The notes: generated by a model not told the origin, from the letters alone. A stretch of 57,148 bases of DNA from an uncultured Lachnospiraceae bacterium (GCA_910586255.1 CAJUHR010000031.1:1-57148); one strand, 5' to 3'. Positions 1 to 8,988 are shown, numbered from the stretch's first letter. Numbers and translations: made by a program.

Positions 1-18
1 GTGGCGGTGGACTTATGA
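1..18 (+). CDS. Possible 3' end of an upstream gene
   Basis: The first codons read V-A-W-D-L and then TGA at 16-18, which overlaps the ATG of the helicase at 15 in the ATGA arrangement typical of translationally coupled genes. If real, it is the last five codons of a gene lying mostly outside the window. In Hachiman defence operons the gene before the helicase is hamA, but nothing here identifies the product. Confidence 0.3.
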   Translation: MAVDL

Positions 19-2111
19 ATACTGTTTTAGAAAAGGGCAATATCATTGCCAAAATCCGAAGAGGGGAAGATTTGGAGCAGATTATCGACTATGTCAAATC
101 TGAGATTTATCAAAACGGTCCCAATAGCTCTGTGGTTTTAGAAATAGTTTCATATTTTAAATTGTTCCAACCAGAGTTTTTCAAGAAGGACGAGCAAGAA
201 ATAATTGCCACGATGGGGCTGTTTTTCAAACAACCAAAAATTGAAAGCCTTACAGGATCAGTCTTTGAGATGTATCATCAGCAACTCAAAGACGAATTTG
301 GCAATGACTATACGCCAATGCAGGCAGATATTCTTAAGAAGATACGAGATTTACAGTATTTCAGCTTTTCAGCACCAACAAGTACAGGGAAATCATTTGT
401 ATTTCGACATCTTATTACTGATTGTTCCAATGATGTGGTTGTCATCGTCCCTTCAAGAGCACTCATTAACGAGTACTATGACCGATTAAACAGTCTTGTA
501 GACAGAAAGACTGTAAATGTCCTGACTTTTGTTGATAGGATTAATGCAAAACACATTCACAGAAATATTTTCATACTGACACCTGAGCGTGCAAAAGAGT
601 TGTTCAAAAATAAAGATTGGCTAAATATTGATTTGATTCTGTTTGATGAAGCCCAGCTCAGTGATGAACACTCGGTGCGAGGTCTCTATTTTGATAGTAT
701 TGTGAGGCGAGCACTAAAGTATTTTCCTGACGCAAAATTCGTTTTTGCACATCCGTTCGTCGAAAATCCCGAAGCACAATTGCAAAAAAATGGAATTGAA
801 ATCATTGATACAACGGCAACATACAGCAATTATGAATTAAAAAATGTAGGACGGATTTTTTATACTCACGACACAACAAGCCAGAAATTCTATCATTTTG
901 GTAGTGACCCTGCAACACTTGGAACACGCAAGCTGGAATCAAACTTTGATCCTATTGAGTCCGTACTGAAAAAGGGTGGTAGTGTACTGATCTATGTGCC
1001 AAAGTCGCACATTTACAGTAAGCAGATATATGGGCAATTTCAGAAGTATATTTCTATGTGCCAACCAATTGATGATCCTATTGCAATAAAAATGATAGAT
1101 GAGCTAAAGGAGTATATTGGTGCTTCAACAACGGATAAGTTGTTTTATAACTCTGATATGCTGGAAAAACTGAGATGCGGGATTGTTGTTCATCACGGTT
1201 CAATGCCATTGACAGCCCGTTTGATATTAGAGCATTTTACGCAGCAGGGCTTCTGTAAAATCTGTTTTGCTACTTCTACACTTGAGCAGGGAATTAATAT
1301 GCCATTTGATGTGGTTTATCTTGACCGCTTCGAGGAGAGTAAGACACTGTCTGTCAAAAATCTGATTGGTAGAGCCGGTCGCTCTACCAACAAACCTGTA
1401 TTTGATTTTGGTAGTGTCATTTTGCGACCAAATGCAATGAGTAGATTCCGAAAAGTGTACCGCAAGAAAAATATTCTTTCGTCAAAATCTCGATTAGATA
1501 CCACAGACGATAAAATTGATGAGAAATATGAGGAATACAAAGAAGCAATCAAAACAGGGGAATTTTCTGACGAGTATAATCTTACAAATAAAGATCTTGA
1601 GAAATTAAAATCAGATAGCGTTACTACGGTAGTCCCTACATTATTAGATATGATGTTTACTGATACAGGGTTTGTGTTGCCTAATACAGTCGCAAAAGAG
1701 GTTTATGAGGACTTTCAGTGCTTATACAAGCAGTACTTAGGTCGAGAACTAACGGCAGCAGAAAAATTTGTTTTTGATTCCGCCATCAAAATAATGATAT
1801 GGAAAGTGCACGGCAAAACATTTAGTAAGATTTGTTAAGAGAGATATGCTTATGTTTCCAATGTTGCTCAACGGCGATTATTGTCACGAACAGGTCAACA
1901 AGATCGTGCTGAGCGGTTGGCAAAGTACATCAAATATGGAACAGAAGACTCAACTGAGATATGGATGCTTCGATATGGATTCTCGTTTGAAGAAATTGAA
2001 TGGCTGAAGCCTTGTGTTGAAAGTATAGATCAAACGGAAATTAAATTTAATGAAGAAATTGAAAATCTCAGCGATGCTCAGAAAAGTAGTATTGCGAATT
2101 TTATTTTTTAA
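15..2111 (+). pseudogene. SF2 DEAD/DEAH-type helicase, HamB-like, interrupted by an in-frame stop
   Basis: The first open segment (15-1838, 607 codons) has the SF2 helicase motifs in order: Walker A APTSTGKS near residue 120, a DEAQ Walker B near 212, the TSTLEQGINMPFD segment and a GRAGR motif VI in the C-terminal RecA lobe. A TAA at 1836-1838 ends it after K-I-C. The same frame then stays open from 1839 to 2111, starting E-R-Y-A-Y-V-S-N and containing KYIKYG and EIWMLRYGFSFEEIEW, which reads as the natural C-terminus. A C-to-T change of CAA to TAA is the simplest explanation. A shortening between SRTGQQD and RAERL is also possible, because I expect more residues there in relatives. The ATGA coupling to an upstream gene and the helicase type suggest Hachiman HamB; a generic Lhr/Ski2-like defence helicase is the alternative. 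The AT-rich composition suggests acquired DNA. Confidence 0.6.
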
Positions 2112-2160
2112 ATTGAATGAATTTTGAGAACTCCTCACAATGTGTATTTGAACTTAACGC

Positions 2161-2193
2161 AACGGCGGCAAGGATTTTTTCCCTGCCGCCGTT
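2161..2193 (+). terminator. Hairpin after the helicase
   Basis: A perfect 10-base inverted repeat, AACGGCGGCA (2161-2170) and TGCCGCCGTT (2184-2193), is followed by a T-rich stretch on the + strand. It lies 50 bases after the helicase remnant and fits an intrinsic terminator. It could also serve the opposing tnpV-like gene. Confidence 0.65.
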
Positions 2194-2241
2194 ATTTGTT
2201 AGCTATAAATCAAATCGGTATTTACAATTTCTCTGGCTCTG

Positions 2242-2574
2242 CTACGAATGTTGTTCATCCGACAAAAAATCCATTTGATTCTCTGCTTTGGGTTGTTCGG
2301 TCACACCTTCATACTCTGCCATCTGATTTACCAGCCGAGAAAACATTTTCTGTGCCTGTTCCTCAACATCGACAAGGTGATTGTTTAGTTTACCGCTTGT
2401 AAATAAATTCATATACAAAATTTTATGATTTTGCTTTAAGTACCTTGCGTGCTGTTGTCCCCATATGCCGACAGGCTTGTTTTCTACAACGGGTAAAAGG
2501 AGATTAGGCAAATAGTAATCGCCTTGCAGCGTATAACTGATACCTGTTTTTTCATCCGTGTAATGCTGTTTCAT
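2242..2574 (-). CDS. tnpV: TnpV-like transposon protein
   Basis: A protein of 110 residues with the pattern of TnpV from Tn4451/Tn4453-type mobilisable elements: YTLQGDYYLPNLLLP, then the WGQQHARYLKQ and SGKLNNHLVDVEEQAQ segments and a C-terminal EGVTE tail. TnpV is carried beside the serine recombinase tnpX in these transposons; its own role is poorly known. The start is taken at ATG 2574 (reverse strand), with GGAG nine bases upstream; a TTG at 2589 is the alternative. No tnpX, tnpZ or other transposon gene is visible nearby, so it looks like a remnant between two other damaged genes. Confidence 0.7.
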   Translation of the reverse strand: MKQHYTDEKTGISYTLQGDYYLPNLLLPVVENKPVGIWGQQHARYLKQNHKILYMNLFTSGKLNNHLVDVEEQAQKMFSRLVNQMAEYEGVTEQPKAENQMDFLSDEQHS

Positions 2575-2640
2575 CTTGTAATTCTCCAATATGATTGATT
2601 TTCACCTACAATCCAATCATTCTGACTGACTACAAAGCCC

Positions 2641-2676
2641 AAGGGAGAAGCTACTTCCTTATGTAGCTTCTCCCTT
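2641..2676. terminator. Perfect 14-base hairpin
   Basis: Arms AAGGGAGAAGCTAC (2641-2654) and GTAGCTTCTCCCTT (2663-2676) are perfectly complementary around an 8-base loop. On the + strand it is followed by CCTTTTTTG, and on the reverse strand it sits directly after the stop of the truncated ATPase. It is either a terminator or a structure belonging to the end of an inserted element. Confidence 0.6.
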
Positions 2677-3006
2677 CTATCCTTTTTTGTTGTATGGATT
2701 CGGTACTTCATCGGACATCTGAATTTCGTCCACAAAAAGATAGAAGTCTTTGCTGCCGGCTGTGACTATTTTTCTCACATAGGAAGAAAGATACAGGGGG
2801 TCGCGAAATTGAACGTCTTTTGCAAGGTCCAGTTCGATTGTGAGAATCTGTTCGTCTTTTATTCCATTATGAAGAAGATAATCCCTGTATATATTTTTGA
2901 GTAAATAGGATTTGCCGCAGCGGCGGATTCCTGTGATTACTTTTACCAGTCCGTCAAAACGATATGAAATCAACTGCCGCAAATAGCTGTCACGCAGAAT
3001 CTTCAT
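2677..3006 (-). pseudogene. AAA ATPase (AAA_14/DUF4143 family), N-terminal fragment
   Basis: The 109 residues match only the start of the ATPases with a DUF4143 C-terminus, which are usually 400 or more residues. The Walker A is GIRRCGKSYLL near residue 26 and the Walker B is FYLFVDEIQMS near residue 90. The coding sequence stops after VPNPYNKKG, about where the family continues into the sensor regions and the DUF4143 domain; neither follows downstream. The start ATG at 3006 has GGGAG upstream. The break coincides with a strong hairpin (2641-2676) and a transposon gene, so truncation by an insertion or deletion is likely. Such ATPases are often linked to mobile DNA or toxin-antitoxin-like loci, but their role is unclear. 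Confidence 0.7.
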
Positions 3007-3102
3007 TGATAGTCTCCCGATATATTATATTGAAAATTATAGCCCATATAGGTCTCTATGTGCAATATTATATAGGGCTTATTTCCATTTTTCAAGATGG
3101 CA

Positions 3103-3131
3103 TTGAAAATTTCACGGATTTAAGCTACACT
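3103..3131 (+). promoter_or_regulatory. Sigma-A promoter for the YitT gene
   Basis: A TTGAAA -35 (3103-3108), a 17-base spacer and a TACACT -10 (3126-3131) lie about 85 bases before the YitT start. This is the first host-like promoter after the accessory region. Confidence 0.6.
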
Positions 3132-3215
3132 TTTTGATATATGTACATCAGCCGAAGAAACCTATGGTGAGGGACGCGCGAAAGGGCGCCCATGAATATG
3201 CAGGAGGTGGCAGGG

Positions 3216-4082
3216 ATGAATCAGAATCATCAGATGCAGCAGATCAAAAATGTTTTTTTTCTTGTATTGGGGTCTGTCGTATACGGAATCGGAACCCACT
3301 CTTTTGTGATGCCGGCCAACATTGCGCCGGGAGGCGCGGTGGGACTGGCGCTGATTGTCAATTATTTAAGCGGACTGCCGGTGGGAATTTTGACCATATT
3401 TCTCAATATTCCCTTACTGGCTCTGGCATGGTTTATGCTGAGCAAACGGTTTGTGATTACCACAGGCATTGCATGCGGGGTCTGTTCGGTGATACTGGAT
3501 TTTGGGATTACGCCTTTTCTTCCGGTTTATGAAGGCGACCGGCTGATGAGCAGCCTGTTTGGGGGGATTTTGGTGGGAATCGGCATGGCCTGTATTTTCA
3601 TGACCGGATCCACCACCGGCGGTACGGATATTCTGGGATATATTATGCAGAAAAAGAAGCCTCATATCTCCATTGGCAAGGCGCTTTTGATGGTGGACGG
3701 GGTTATTTTGCTGCTGTCCATCTATGTGTTTCAGAATGTGGAGGCAGGACTTTTCGGATTGATCAGTCTGTTTGCCCAAACTCGGGTGATGGATGCCATT
3801 ATTTACGGAAACGATATCGGGAGCATGGTGACCATTGTGACCAGGTATCCGGAGAAAATTACAGAAGGGATTTTGGTGGAGTTAGAGCGCAGCGCAACAG
3901 TGATGGACGCCAAGGGGGCTTACAGCGGGGCGGATGTGAAGGTGCTCCTTTGCAGTATCCGCAAGCATGAGTTCTATAAATTAAAGAGGATTATCTATTC
4001 CGCAGACCCCAATGCCTTTATTATGGTGACGGAGACCACGGAGGTGTTCGGGGAGGGCTTTAAGGGAATGGACGGGCAGTAG
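3216..4082 (+). CDS. YitT family membrane protein (DUF161 + DUF2179)
   Basis: A protein of 288 residues, the usual length for YitT/YvjA/YpjC proteins. The first two thirds hold about five hydrophobic segments containing the family signatures GSVVYGIGTHSFVMPANIAPGGAVGLAL and FMTGSTTGGTDILG. The last 80 residues (GNDIGSMVTIVTRYPEKI... to DPNAFIMVTETTEVFGEGF) are the cytoplasmic DUF2179 domain. The molecular function of the family is not established; proposals range from transport to a signalling role. The start is set at ATG 3216 because AGGAGG lies eight bases upstream; an in-frame ATG at 3192 has no good ribosome site. It appears to be monocistronic. Confidence 0.9.
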   Translation: MNQNHQMQQIKNVFFLVLGSVVYGIGTHSFVMPANIAPGGAVGLALIVNYLSGLPVGILTIFLNIPLLALAWFMLSKRFVITTGIACGVCSVILDFGITPFLPVYEGDRLMSSLFGGILVGIGMACIFMTGSTTGGTDILGYIMQKKKPHISIGKALLMVDGVILLLSIYVFQNVEAGLFGLISLFAQTRVMDAIIYGNDIGSMVTIVTRYPEKITEGILVELERSATVMDAKGAYSGADVKVLLCSIRKHEFYKLKRIIYSADPNAFIMVTETTEVFGEGFKGMDGQ

Positions 4083-4090
4083 ACTTTTCG

Positions 4091-4119
4091 TTGACATAGA
4101 CGAAGGGTTGTGCTAGCAT
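4091..4119 (+). promoter_or_regulatory. Sigma-A promoter for the Sel1-repeat gene
   Basis: A perfect TTGACA -35 (4091-4096), a 17-base spacer and a TAGCAT -10 (4114-4119) lie just after the YitT stop, about 60 bases before the next start codon. The Sel1 gene is therefore probably transcribed on its own. Confidence 0.7.
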
Positions 4120-4179
4120 GGTTTCTGTAATTACAATTTTGCAAGGCATTGGAACTTATTAGGAGAGAGGATACGTGCT

Positions 4180-5505
4180 ATGGAAAGATACTATTCAGAC
4201 ACTTTGAGAGAGGGTCTTCGGCTGCTCTATTTTCAGGCGGAGGATCCGGTAAGATATGCCAATGGGGTGCGGCTTTTGGAGCAGGCGGTTGCCGCCGGGG
4301 AGCCCCATGCCTATTATTTTCTGGCCAGGTGCTATGGATGGGGCGATGGAAATGTAAAGGGAAACGACAAGAAGGCAAGGCAGCTTTCCAAGGAAGGAAT
4401 TGCGCGGGGCAGCGCCCTGTGCGTGCTGGGTGCGGACCGGATGGATATTTTAAAGGGGGATGTGGCCCAGGCCATGACAGGAACCCTTAAGGATGCCTTT
4501 GAGGATGTGCTTTCCATGGCAGAGAACGGGGAGCCTATGGCTCAGTATGCCATTGGGCTTTTCTATTTCTGGGGAGATATGCTTCTCAATTTCCAGAAGC
4601 CGTCCAGAGAAGAATTTGCCAAATGTGAAAAGGAGAATGCAGCGGAGGCCCTAAAGTGGTTTCGCCGTTCGGCGGCCCAGGGCTGTATTCCGGCTTTCAG
4701 AAACGCCTTTAACAGCGTGCGGGGCGGCGTCAACGGAGTGGAGCAGAACGAGGAGGAAGCCCTTCGGTGGGCGGAGACCATGGACGGCAAGGTGGACATG
4801 CGGGATTACTACCATTCCATGATTCTGGATTACCTAAAGATGAAACGTTATCCCGATGCCATGCGCTGGTGCGAGAAGGGAGTTCAGGATAAGGTCTCGG
4901 TGTGCATTGTGGAGCTGGGACTTACCTATCTGTATGGAAACAGAGGAGTGGGGCAGGATGAAGCCAGGGCCCTTGGATATTTTAAGATGGCCGCGGATAT
5001 GGGGGACGAGTACGGCGCCTACAATATAGGGCGTTGCTATTATAACGGCTGGGGCTGTGAGAAGGATTATCATGAGGCCTTTGCCTGGTTTGAGCGGGCG
5101 GATAAGGGCGGCCATCCCACCAGCAAATCCTTCCTTGCCCAGTGCTATTTCTGGGGAAGGGGTACGGAGCTTAATTATGAGAAGGCAGTCGGGCTGATCA
5201 ATCAGCTGATATGGAAGAAAGCCAATTATCCCAAGGAGCTGTTGGGCTACTGTTGCCTTTACGGTAAGGGAACCGGGGTGGATACGATCCGGGGCAAGCG
5301 GCTTTTGGAGGAGGCGGCCCACGAGAACAATGGCATGGCCTGGAAGTTTTTGGGAGATATGTATGACGGGGGTGTGGGCGTTCCCGAGAATGTACCCATG
5401 GCTGTCACCTGCTATCAGCAGGCGGCGGACAAGGGAATCGGGGGAGCGAAGGAGGCCCTTGGACGTTATAAAAAAACCTTGTTCGGGAAGTGGAAGAGAA
5501 AATAG
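4180..5505 (+). CDS. Sel1-like (TPR-related) repeat protein
   Basis: A protein of 441 residues made almost wholly of Sel1-like repeats, for example AHAYYFLARCYGWGDG-type, GAYNIGRCYYNGWGCEKDYHEAFAWFERAD and KSFLAQCYFWGRGTELNYEKAVGLI units. These fold as helix pairs and usually act as protein-interaction scaffolds. No signal peptide or membrane segment is visible, so it is probably cytoplasmic. AGGAG lies just upstream of ATG 4180, and the gene has its own promoter at 4091-4119. The protein is aromatic- and glycine-rich, as is normal for the family. The binding partner cannot be inferred from the neighbours. Confidence 0.85.
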   Translation: MERYYSDTLREGLRLLYFQAEDPVRYANGVRLLEQAVAAGEPHAYYFLARCYGWGDGNVKGNDKKARQLSKEGIARGSALCVLGADRMDILKGDVAQAMTGTLKDAFEDVLSMAENGEPMAQYAIGLFYFWGDMLLNFQKPSREEFAKCEKENAAEALKWFRRSAAQGCIPAFRNAFNSVRGGVNGVEQNEEEALRWAETMDGKVDMRDYYHSMILDYLKMKRYPDAMRWCEKGVQDKVSVCIVELGLTYLYGNRGVGQDEARALGYFKMAADMGDEYGAYNIGRCYYNGWGCEKDYHEAFAWFERADKGGHPTSKSFLAQCYFWGRGTELNYEKAVGLINQLIWKKANYPKELLGYCCLYGKGTGVDTIRGKRLLEEAAHENNGMAWKFLGDMYDGGVGVPENVPMAVTCYQQAADKGIGGAKEALGRYKKTLFGKWKRK

Positions 5506-5579
5506 GATTGGCGGCTGTTGCAGGAGAAAAGAATCGTTACAACAAAATATAAACGCAAGAAAAGAGAGGTCTTGTGGCT

Positions 5580-6941
5580 ATGGAACGTCAGTTGGCAGAG
5601 CACAGGAACGGGATTACAGAAGGGGTGATCTGGAAGCAGGTACTTTTGTTCTTTTTCCCGATTCTGTTCGGAACCTTTTTTCAGCAGCTTTACAATGCGG
5701 CGGACGCCATGATTGTAGGCCGTTTTGTGGGAAAAGAGGCGTTGTCGGCAGTGGCAGGCTCCACCGGGATGCTCACTCAGATGGTGGTGGGGTTTTTTGT
5801 GGGTCTTTCCTCGGGAGCTGCTGTTTTGGTGTCCCAGTATTATGGTGCAAAGAATGGGGAGATGGTGGGATATTCGGTCCACACCTTTATGGCATTCAGT
5901 ATTTTGACAGGACTTGTAATGACGGTAGTGGGGATAGCTCTGACACCCTGGATGTTAAGTGCCATGAAAACGCCAAAAGAGGTGATGGACATGTCCATTC
6001 TCTATCTCAGGGTTTATTTTGCGGGGATTGTGGGAAACCTGGTTTATAATTCGGGCGCGGCGATTTTGCGGGCGGTGGGAGATTCCAAGCGGCCCCTGCA
6101 TTTTCTGATCAGCAGCTGCCTCATCAATATTGTGCTGGACATGGTTCTGGTGGTGGTTCTTGATCTGGGGGTTTTGGGGGCGGCTCTGGCCACCATTCTG
6201 TGTCAGGCCATGAGCGCCGGCATGGTGATCGTTGCCCTGATGAGGACAAAGGATATGCACCATCTGGAGTGGAGCCGGCTTAAGATGGACGGCCGCATGC
6301 TCAAAAGGACGATCCGGATAGGATTTCCCTCAGGACTTCAGTCGGTAATGTACGGGATCTCCAATGTGATCATTCAGGCAGCCATCAATTCCCTGGGCAC
6401 GGATTCGGTGGCTGCCTGGGCCGCCTACAGCAAGATTGACAGCATGTTCTGGATGATCGTCAGCGCCTTCGGAATATCGGCCACCACCTTTGTGGGGCAG
6501 AATTTCGGAGCCGGCAGAATGGAGCGGGTGAGAAGCGGGGTTCGTACCTGTATGACGATGACGATTGTGTCTTCTCTTATCATGTCTGTGGTGATCTTTA
6601 ACTGGGGAATTTACGGGTTTGAGCTGTTTACCTCGGACAAGAACGTCATTGCCATCGGCGTTTCCATGATGCGCTATCTGTCCCCGGTGTATGTGACCTA
6701 TGTGTCCATTGAGATCCTTTCCGGCGCCTTGCGTGGAGTGGGGGACTGCTGGATTCCTATGGTGCTGTGCTGCGGAGGGGTGTGCTTTCTTCGGGTGATG
6801 TGGATTTTGGCGGCAGTGCCTTTGCGCAGGGACATCTATATGATTATGTTCAGCTATCCTTTGACCTGGGTGGTAACGACTGTTTTATTTGCCGTTTATT
6901 ATCTGTTTTTCAGCCAGCTGAAAATCAGACGCAGGGGATGA
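5580..6941 (+). CDS. MATE family efflux transporter
   Basis: About 453 residues with twelve hydrophobic segments in two related halves, the usual MATE layout. The N-terminal signature is FPILFGTFFQQLYNAADAMIVGRFVG, repeated in the second half around IGFPSGLQSVMYGISNVIIQAAINSLG. MATE proteins export cationic drugs, dyes or metabolites using a sodium or proton gradient. The start is ATG 5580, ten bases after AAGAGAGG; a GTG at 5574 is too close to that site. It precedes the BceRSAB-like module by about 145 bases on the same strand, so it might share a physiological role in exporting toxic compounds, but this is only suggested by position. The substrate is unknown. Confidence 0.93.
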   Translation: MERQLAEHRNGITEGVIWKQVLLFFFPILFGTFFQQLYNAADAMIVGRFVGKEALSAVAGSTGMLTQMVVGFFVGLSSGAAVLVSQYYGAKNGEMVGYSVHTFMAFSILTGLVMTVVGIALTPWMLSAMKTPKEVMDMSILYLRVYFAGIVGNLVYNSGAAILRAVGDSKRPLHFLISSCLINIVLDMVLVVVLDLGVLGAALATILCQAMSAGMVIVALMRTKDMHHLEWSRLKMDGRMLKRTIRIGFPSGLQSVMYGISNVIIQAAINSLGTDSVAAWAAYSKIDSMFWMIVSAFGISATTFVGQNFGAGRMERVRSGVRTCMTMTIVSSLIMSVVIFNWGIYGFELFTSDKNVIAIGVSMMRYLSPVYVTYVSIEILSGALRGVGDCWIPMVLCCGGVCFLRVMWILAAVPLRRDIYMIMFSYPLTWVVTTVLFAVYYLFFSQLKIRRRG

Positions 6942-7087
6942 TGGCTAAAAGGATGTTCATTGAGGGTGGGAGAAGTCCGGAAGAATCGGCTGTCACGGGG
7001 CAAACAATGGGACATCAAAAGCCGCGAGAGCGTTTGGACGGGCTGTTGTGAGAAGACAGACGGCGGACTGATGGAATGGAGAAATAT

Positions 7088-7771
7088 ATGATTGACGGAA
7101 AGATGAAGCTTCTGCTGGTAGAGGATGATGAGGCTCTGGCGGGAGAGATCGGCACATTCCTGGGAAGATGGGGATATGAGACAGTAGCTGTAAGGCAGTT
7201 TGACAAGGTGTCAGAGGAATTTGAACGGGTTCGGCCCCATCTGGTTCTCATGGATATTAATCTGCCCTTTTATGACGGGTTTTACTGGTGCGGGCAGATC
7301 CGCCAGATATCCGATGTGCCGGTGATCTACATCAGCAGCCGGGATGATGACCGGGACAAGATCATGGCCATTGCCCAGGGCGGAGATGATTATGTGGAGA
7401 AGCCTTTTCATTTGGAAATTTTAAAGGTCAAAATCCAGGCCATTCTGCGGCGGACCTACCAGTATAAGGTGCGGGAGCAGATATTTTTGGGTGAGGGGCT
7501 GTGCTTTGATGAGAGCCGGCAGGCGCTGTACAAGAACGGGACAGAGATTGAACTGACTAAGCTGGAGCGGCAGGTGCTTGCCAGGCTTGCCAGCGAGCGG
7601 CCGGATGTAGTAACCCGGGAGAAGCTGATGATGGCTCTCTGGGATACGGAGGAATATGTGTCTGACGGAACCTTAACCACGGTTATCTGCCGCCTGCGGG
7701 GAAAGCTTCGGGCGGTTTGCGGCAGAGAGGTGATTGAGACGAAGAAAGGGCAGGGATACCGGCTGCTATGA
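7088..7771 (+). CDS. OmpR/PhoB-type response regulator, BceR-like
   Basis: A two-domain response regulator of 227 residues (231 if ATG 7076 is used). The receiver has the acidic pair EDDE, the phosphoacceptor Asp in LVLMDINLP, the SSRD switch residue and Lys in VEKPF. The C-terminal winged-helix domain contains ELTKLERQVLARL and ends with VIETKKGQGYRLL, the OmpR-type signature. ATG 7088 is preferred because GGAG lies six bases before it. The stop overlaps the kinase start by four bases (ATGA), so the two are co-translated. With the kinase and the ABC genes downstream, it matches BceRS-type systems that respond to cell-wall-active peptides. A likely target is the repeat pair at 8784-8827. Confidence 0.9.
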   Translation: MIDGKMKLLLVEDDEALAGEIGTFLGRWGYETVAVRQFDKVSEEFERVRPHLVLMDINLPFYDGFYWCGQIRQISDVPVIYISSRDDDRDKIMAIAQGGDDYVEKPFHLEILKVKIQAILRRTYQYKVREQIFLGEGLCFDESRQALYKNGTEIELTKLERQVLARLASERPDVVTREKLMMALWDTEEYVSDGTLTTVICRLRGKLRAVCGREVIETKKGQGYRLL

Positions 7772-8766
7772 ACTATTTTAAGAGACAAGGATTTTGGATG
7801 GTTTCCGGGGCGGCGACCCTTCTGGCCTTTAATTTTTATTTTATTTTTCTCATACCGGAGGGAAGGAGTGAGTATCTTTTCTATTTGGATTTTCTGCTTC
7901 TGGCGCCTTACGTCTTATGGGGGGCGGCGGATTGCGCCCGGTTTCGGAGGCGGCAGAGGGAAAGGAAGGAGCTGTTAAAAGGGGAGGAGCTTATTTGTCG
8001 GTCCGGATTTTCCTTTGAAAATCAGGATATTGCGGAGCACGATGTGCGGATTTTGGAGAGGCAGCTAAACAAGCGGTTTCAGGAAAGCTGTGAGCTGCAG
8101 GATTATGTGGCAAAATGGTGTCACGAGATGAAGCTTCCTCTGGCTGCGGCGTTTTTGATGGAGGAGAGAATTCAGGACGGAGAGCTTCAGGGGGAGATGA
8201 GAGGGCAGCTAGAGCAGATGAACCGCCAGGTTTCCTCGCTTCTTTCCGGATGCCGCCTGCAGGGGGAGCTTTTTGACGTGCAGGTAAAAAGGACCCCTCT
8301 CAAGGAATGGGTGACAGCCTCCATCAGAAATAACAGATTTTTTTTGATCAGAAAGGAATTTTCCCTTACGGTGGAGGTGGGAGAGCAGATGGTGTATACG
8401 GATCCTCAGTGGCTGGTCTATGTGCTGGACCAGCTTATTTATAATGCGGTTAAGTATGCAAAGGAGACTTCCCCGCCTGTGGGAGGCTCCCTTCACATAT
8501 GGGCAGAGAAGGAGGATTTGTCCGTGAGGCTTTTTGTGGAGGATCAGGGGGTGGGAATTTGCGACAGCGATCTTCCAAGAATTTTCGAGAAGGGCTTTAC
8601 AGGGCGAAACTATCATAACGGAAAATACAAGTCCACAGGAATGGGCCTTTATATGGCTGCAAAGATTCTTGGCAGGCTGGGCCATGAGATCCGGGTGGAG
8701 AGCGAGTATGGAAAGTATACCCGGTTTAGCATCATTTTTAAGGAGAATCCGTATTACAGCTTTTGA
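7768..8766 (+). CDS. BceS-like intramembrane-sensing histidine kinase
   Basis: A compact kinase of 332 residues with two short hydrophobic helices near residues 12-55 and almost no external loop, typical of BceS/intramembrane-sensing kinases that read the state of a partner ABC transporter rather than binding a ligand. The phosphoacceptor is in WCHEMKLPLAAA. The ATP-binding part has the N box DQLIYNAVKYAK, the G1 box DQGVGI, the F box GFTGRN and the G2 box TGMGLYMA. It overlaps the regulator gene by four bases. BceAB-like genes follow after 222 bases and would be both its sensory partner and its regulon. Confidence 0.92.
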   Translation: MNYFKRQGFWMVSGAATLLAFNFYFIFLIPEGRSEYLFYLDFLLLAPYVLWGAADCARFRRRQRERKELLKGEELICRSGFSFENQDIAEHDVRILERQLNKRFQESCELQDYVAKWCHEMKLPLAAAFLMEERIQDGELQGEMRGQLEQMNRQVSSLLSGCRLQGELFDVQVKRTPLKEWVTASIRNNRFFLIRKEFSLTVEVGEQMVYTDPQWLVYVLDQLIYNAVKYAKETSPPVGGSLHIWAEKEDLSVRLFVEDQGVGICDSDLPRIFEKGFTGRNYHNGKYKSTGMGLYMAAKILGRLGHEIRVESEYGKYTRFSIIFKENPYYSF

Positions 8767-8783
8767 GAAGACAGGCTCTGCCG

Positions 8784-8827
8784 TGAGAATGTAAGGCGGG
8801 GCCGTTTTTTGTAATGAGAATGTAAGG
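8784..8827 (+). promoter_or_regulatory. Direct repeats, candidate response-regulator operator
   Basis: The 13-base sequence TGAGAATGTAAGG occurs exactly twice, at 8784-8796 and 8815-8827, 31 bases apart (about three helical turns). The second copy sits where the -35 would be for the TACAAT -10 at 8848-8853, and no recognisable -35 is present. This is the usual arrangement for an activator-dependent promoter of an OmpR-type regulator. Confidence 0.6.
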
Positions 8828-8847
8828 ATTTTCTTCCCGGCCTGCTC

Positions 8848-8853
8848 TACAAT
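8848..8853 (+). promoter_or_regulatory. -10 element of the ABC transporter genes
   Basis: TACAAT lies 135 bases before the ABC ATPase start. The -35 position is occupied by the second direct repeat instead of a TTGACA-like box, which suggests transcription depends on the neighbouring response regulator. Confidence 0.55.
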
Positions 8854-8870
8854 AGATGGAGGAAGAACGT

Positions 8871-8891
8871 TTGTGAAACGAAGTTTCACAA
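8871..8891 (+). other. Perfect 9-base inverted repeat in the ABC leader
   Basis: TTGTGAAAC and GTTTCACAA flank a GAA loop, roughly +11 to +31 from the predicted transcription start. It would form a short stem at the 5' end of the mRNA or serve as an operator. The rest of the leader up to AGGAGG before 8989 is GC-rich and may fold, but I recognise no known riboswitch. Confidence 0.5.
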
Positions 8892-8988
8892 TTAAAATGC
8901 GTTCTGACGACTTGGCAGGTGCCGCAAAGCAGCGCGTGACGTTACCGGCGCGCTTCGGCGGCGCACGTCTCTAAAGGAGGAAAAGCAC

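Noticed and set aside
8209..8889. A 226-codon reverse-strand open frame
   Set aside because: It overlaps the kinase gene and the operator region, and its sequence shows no domain; treated as a shadow.
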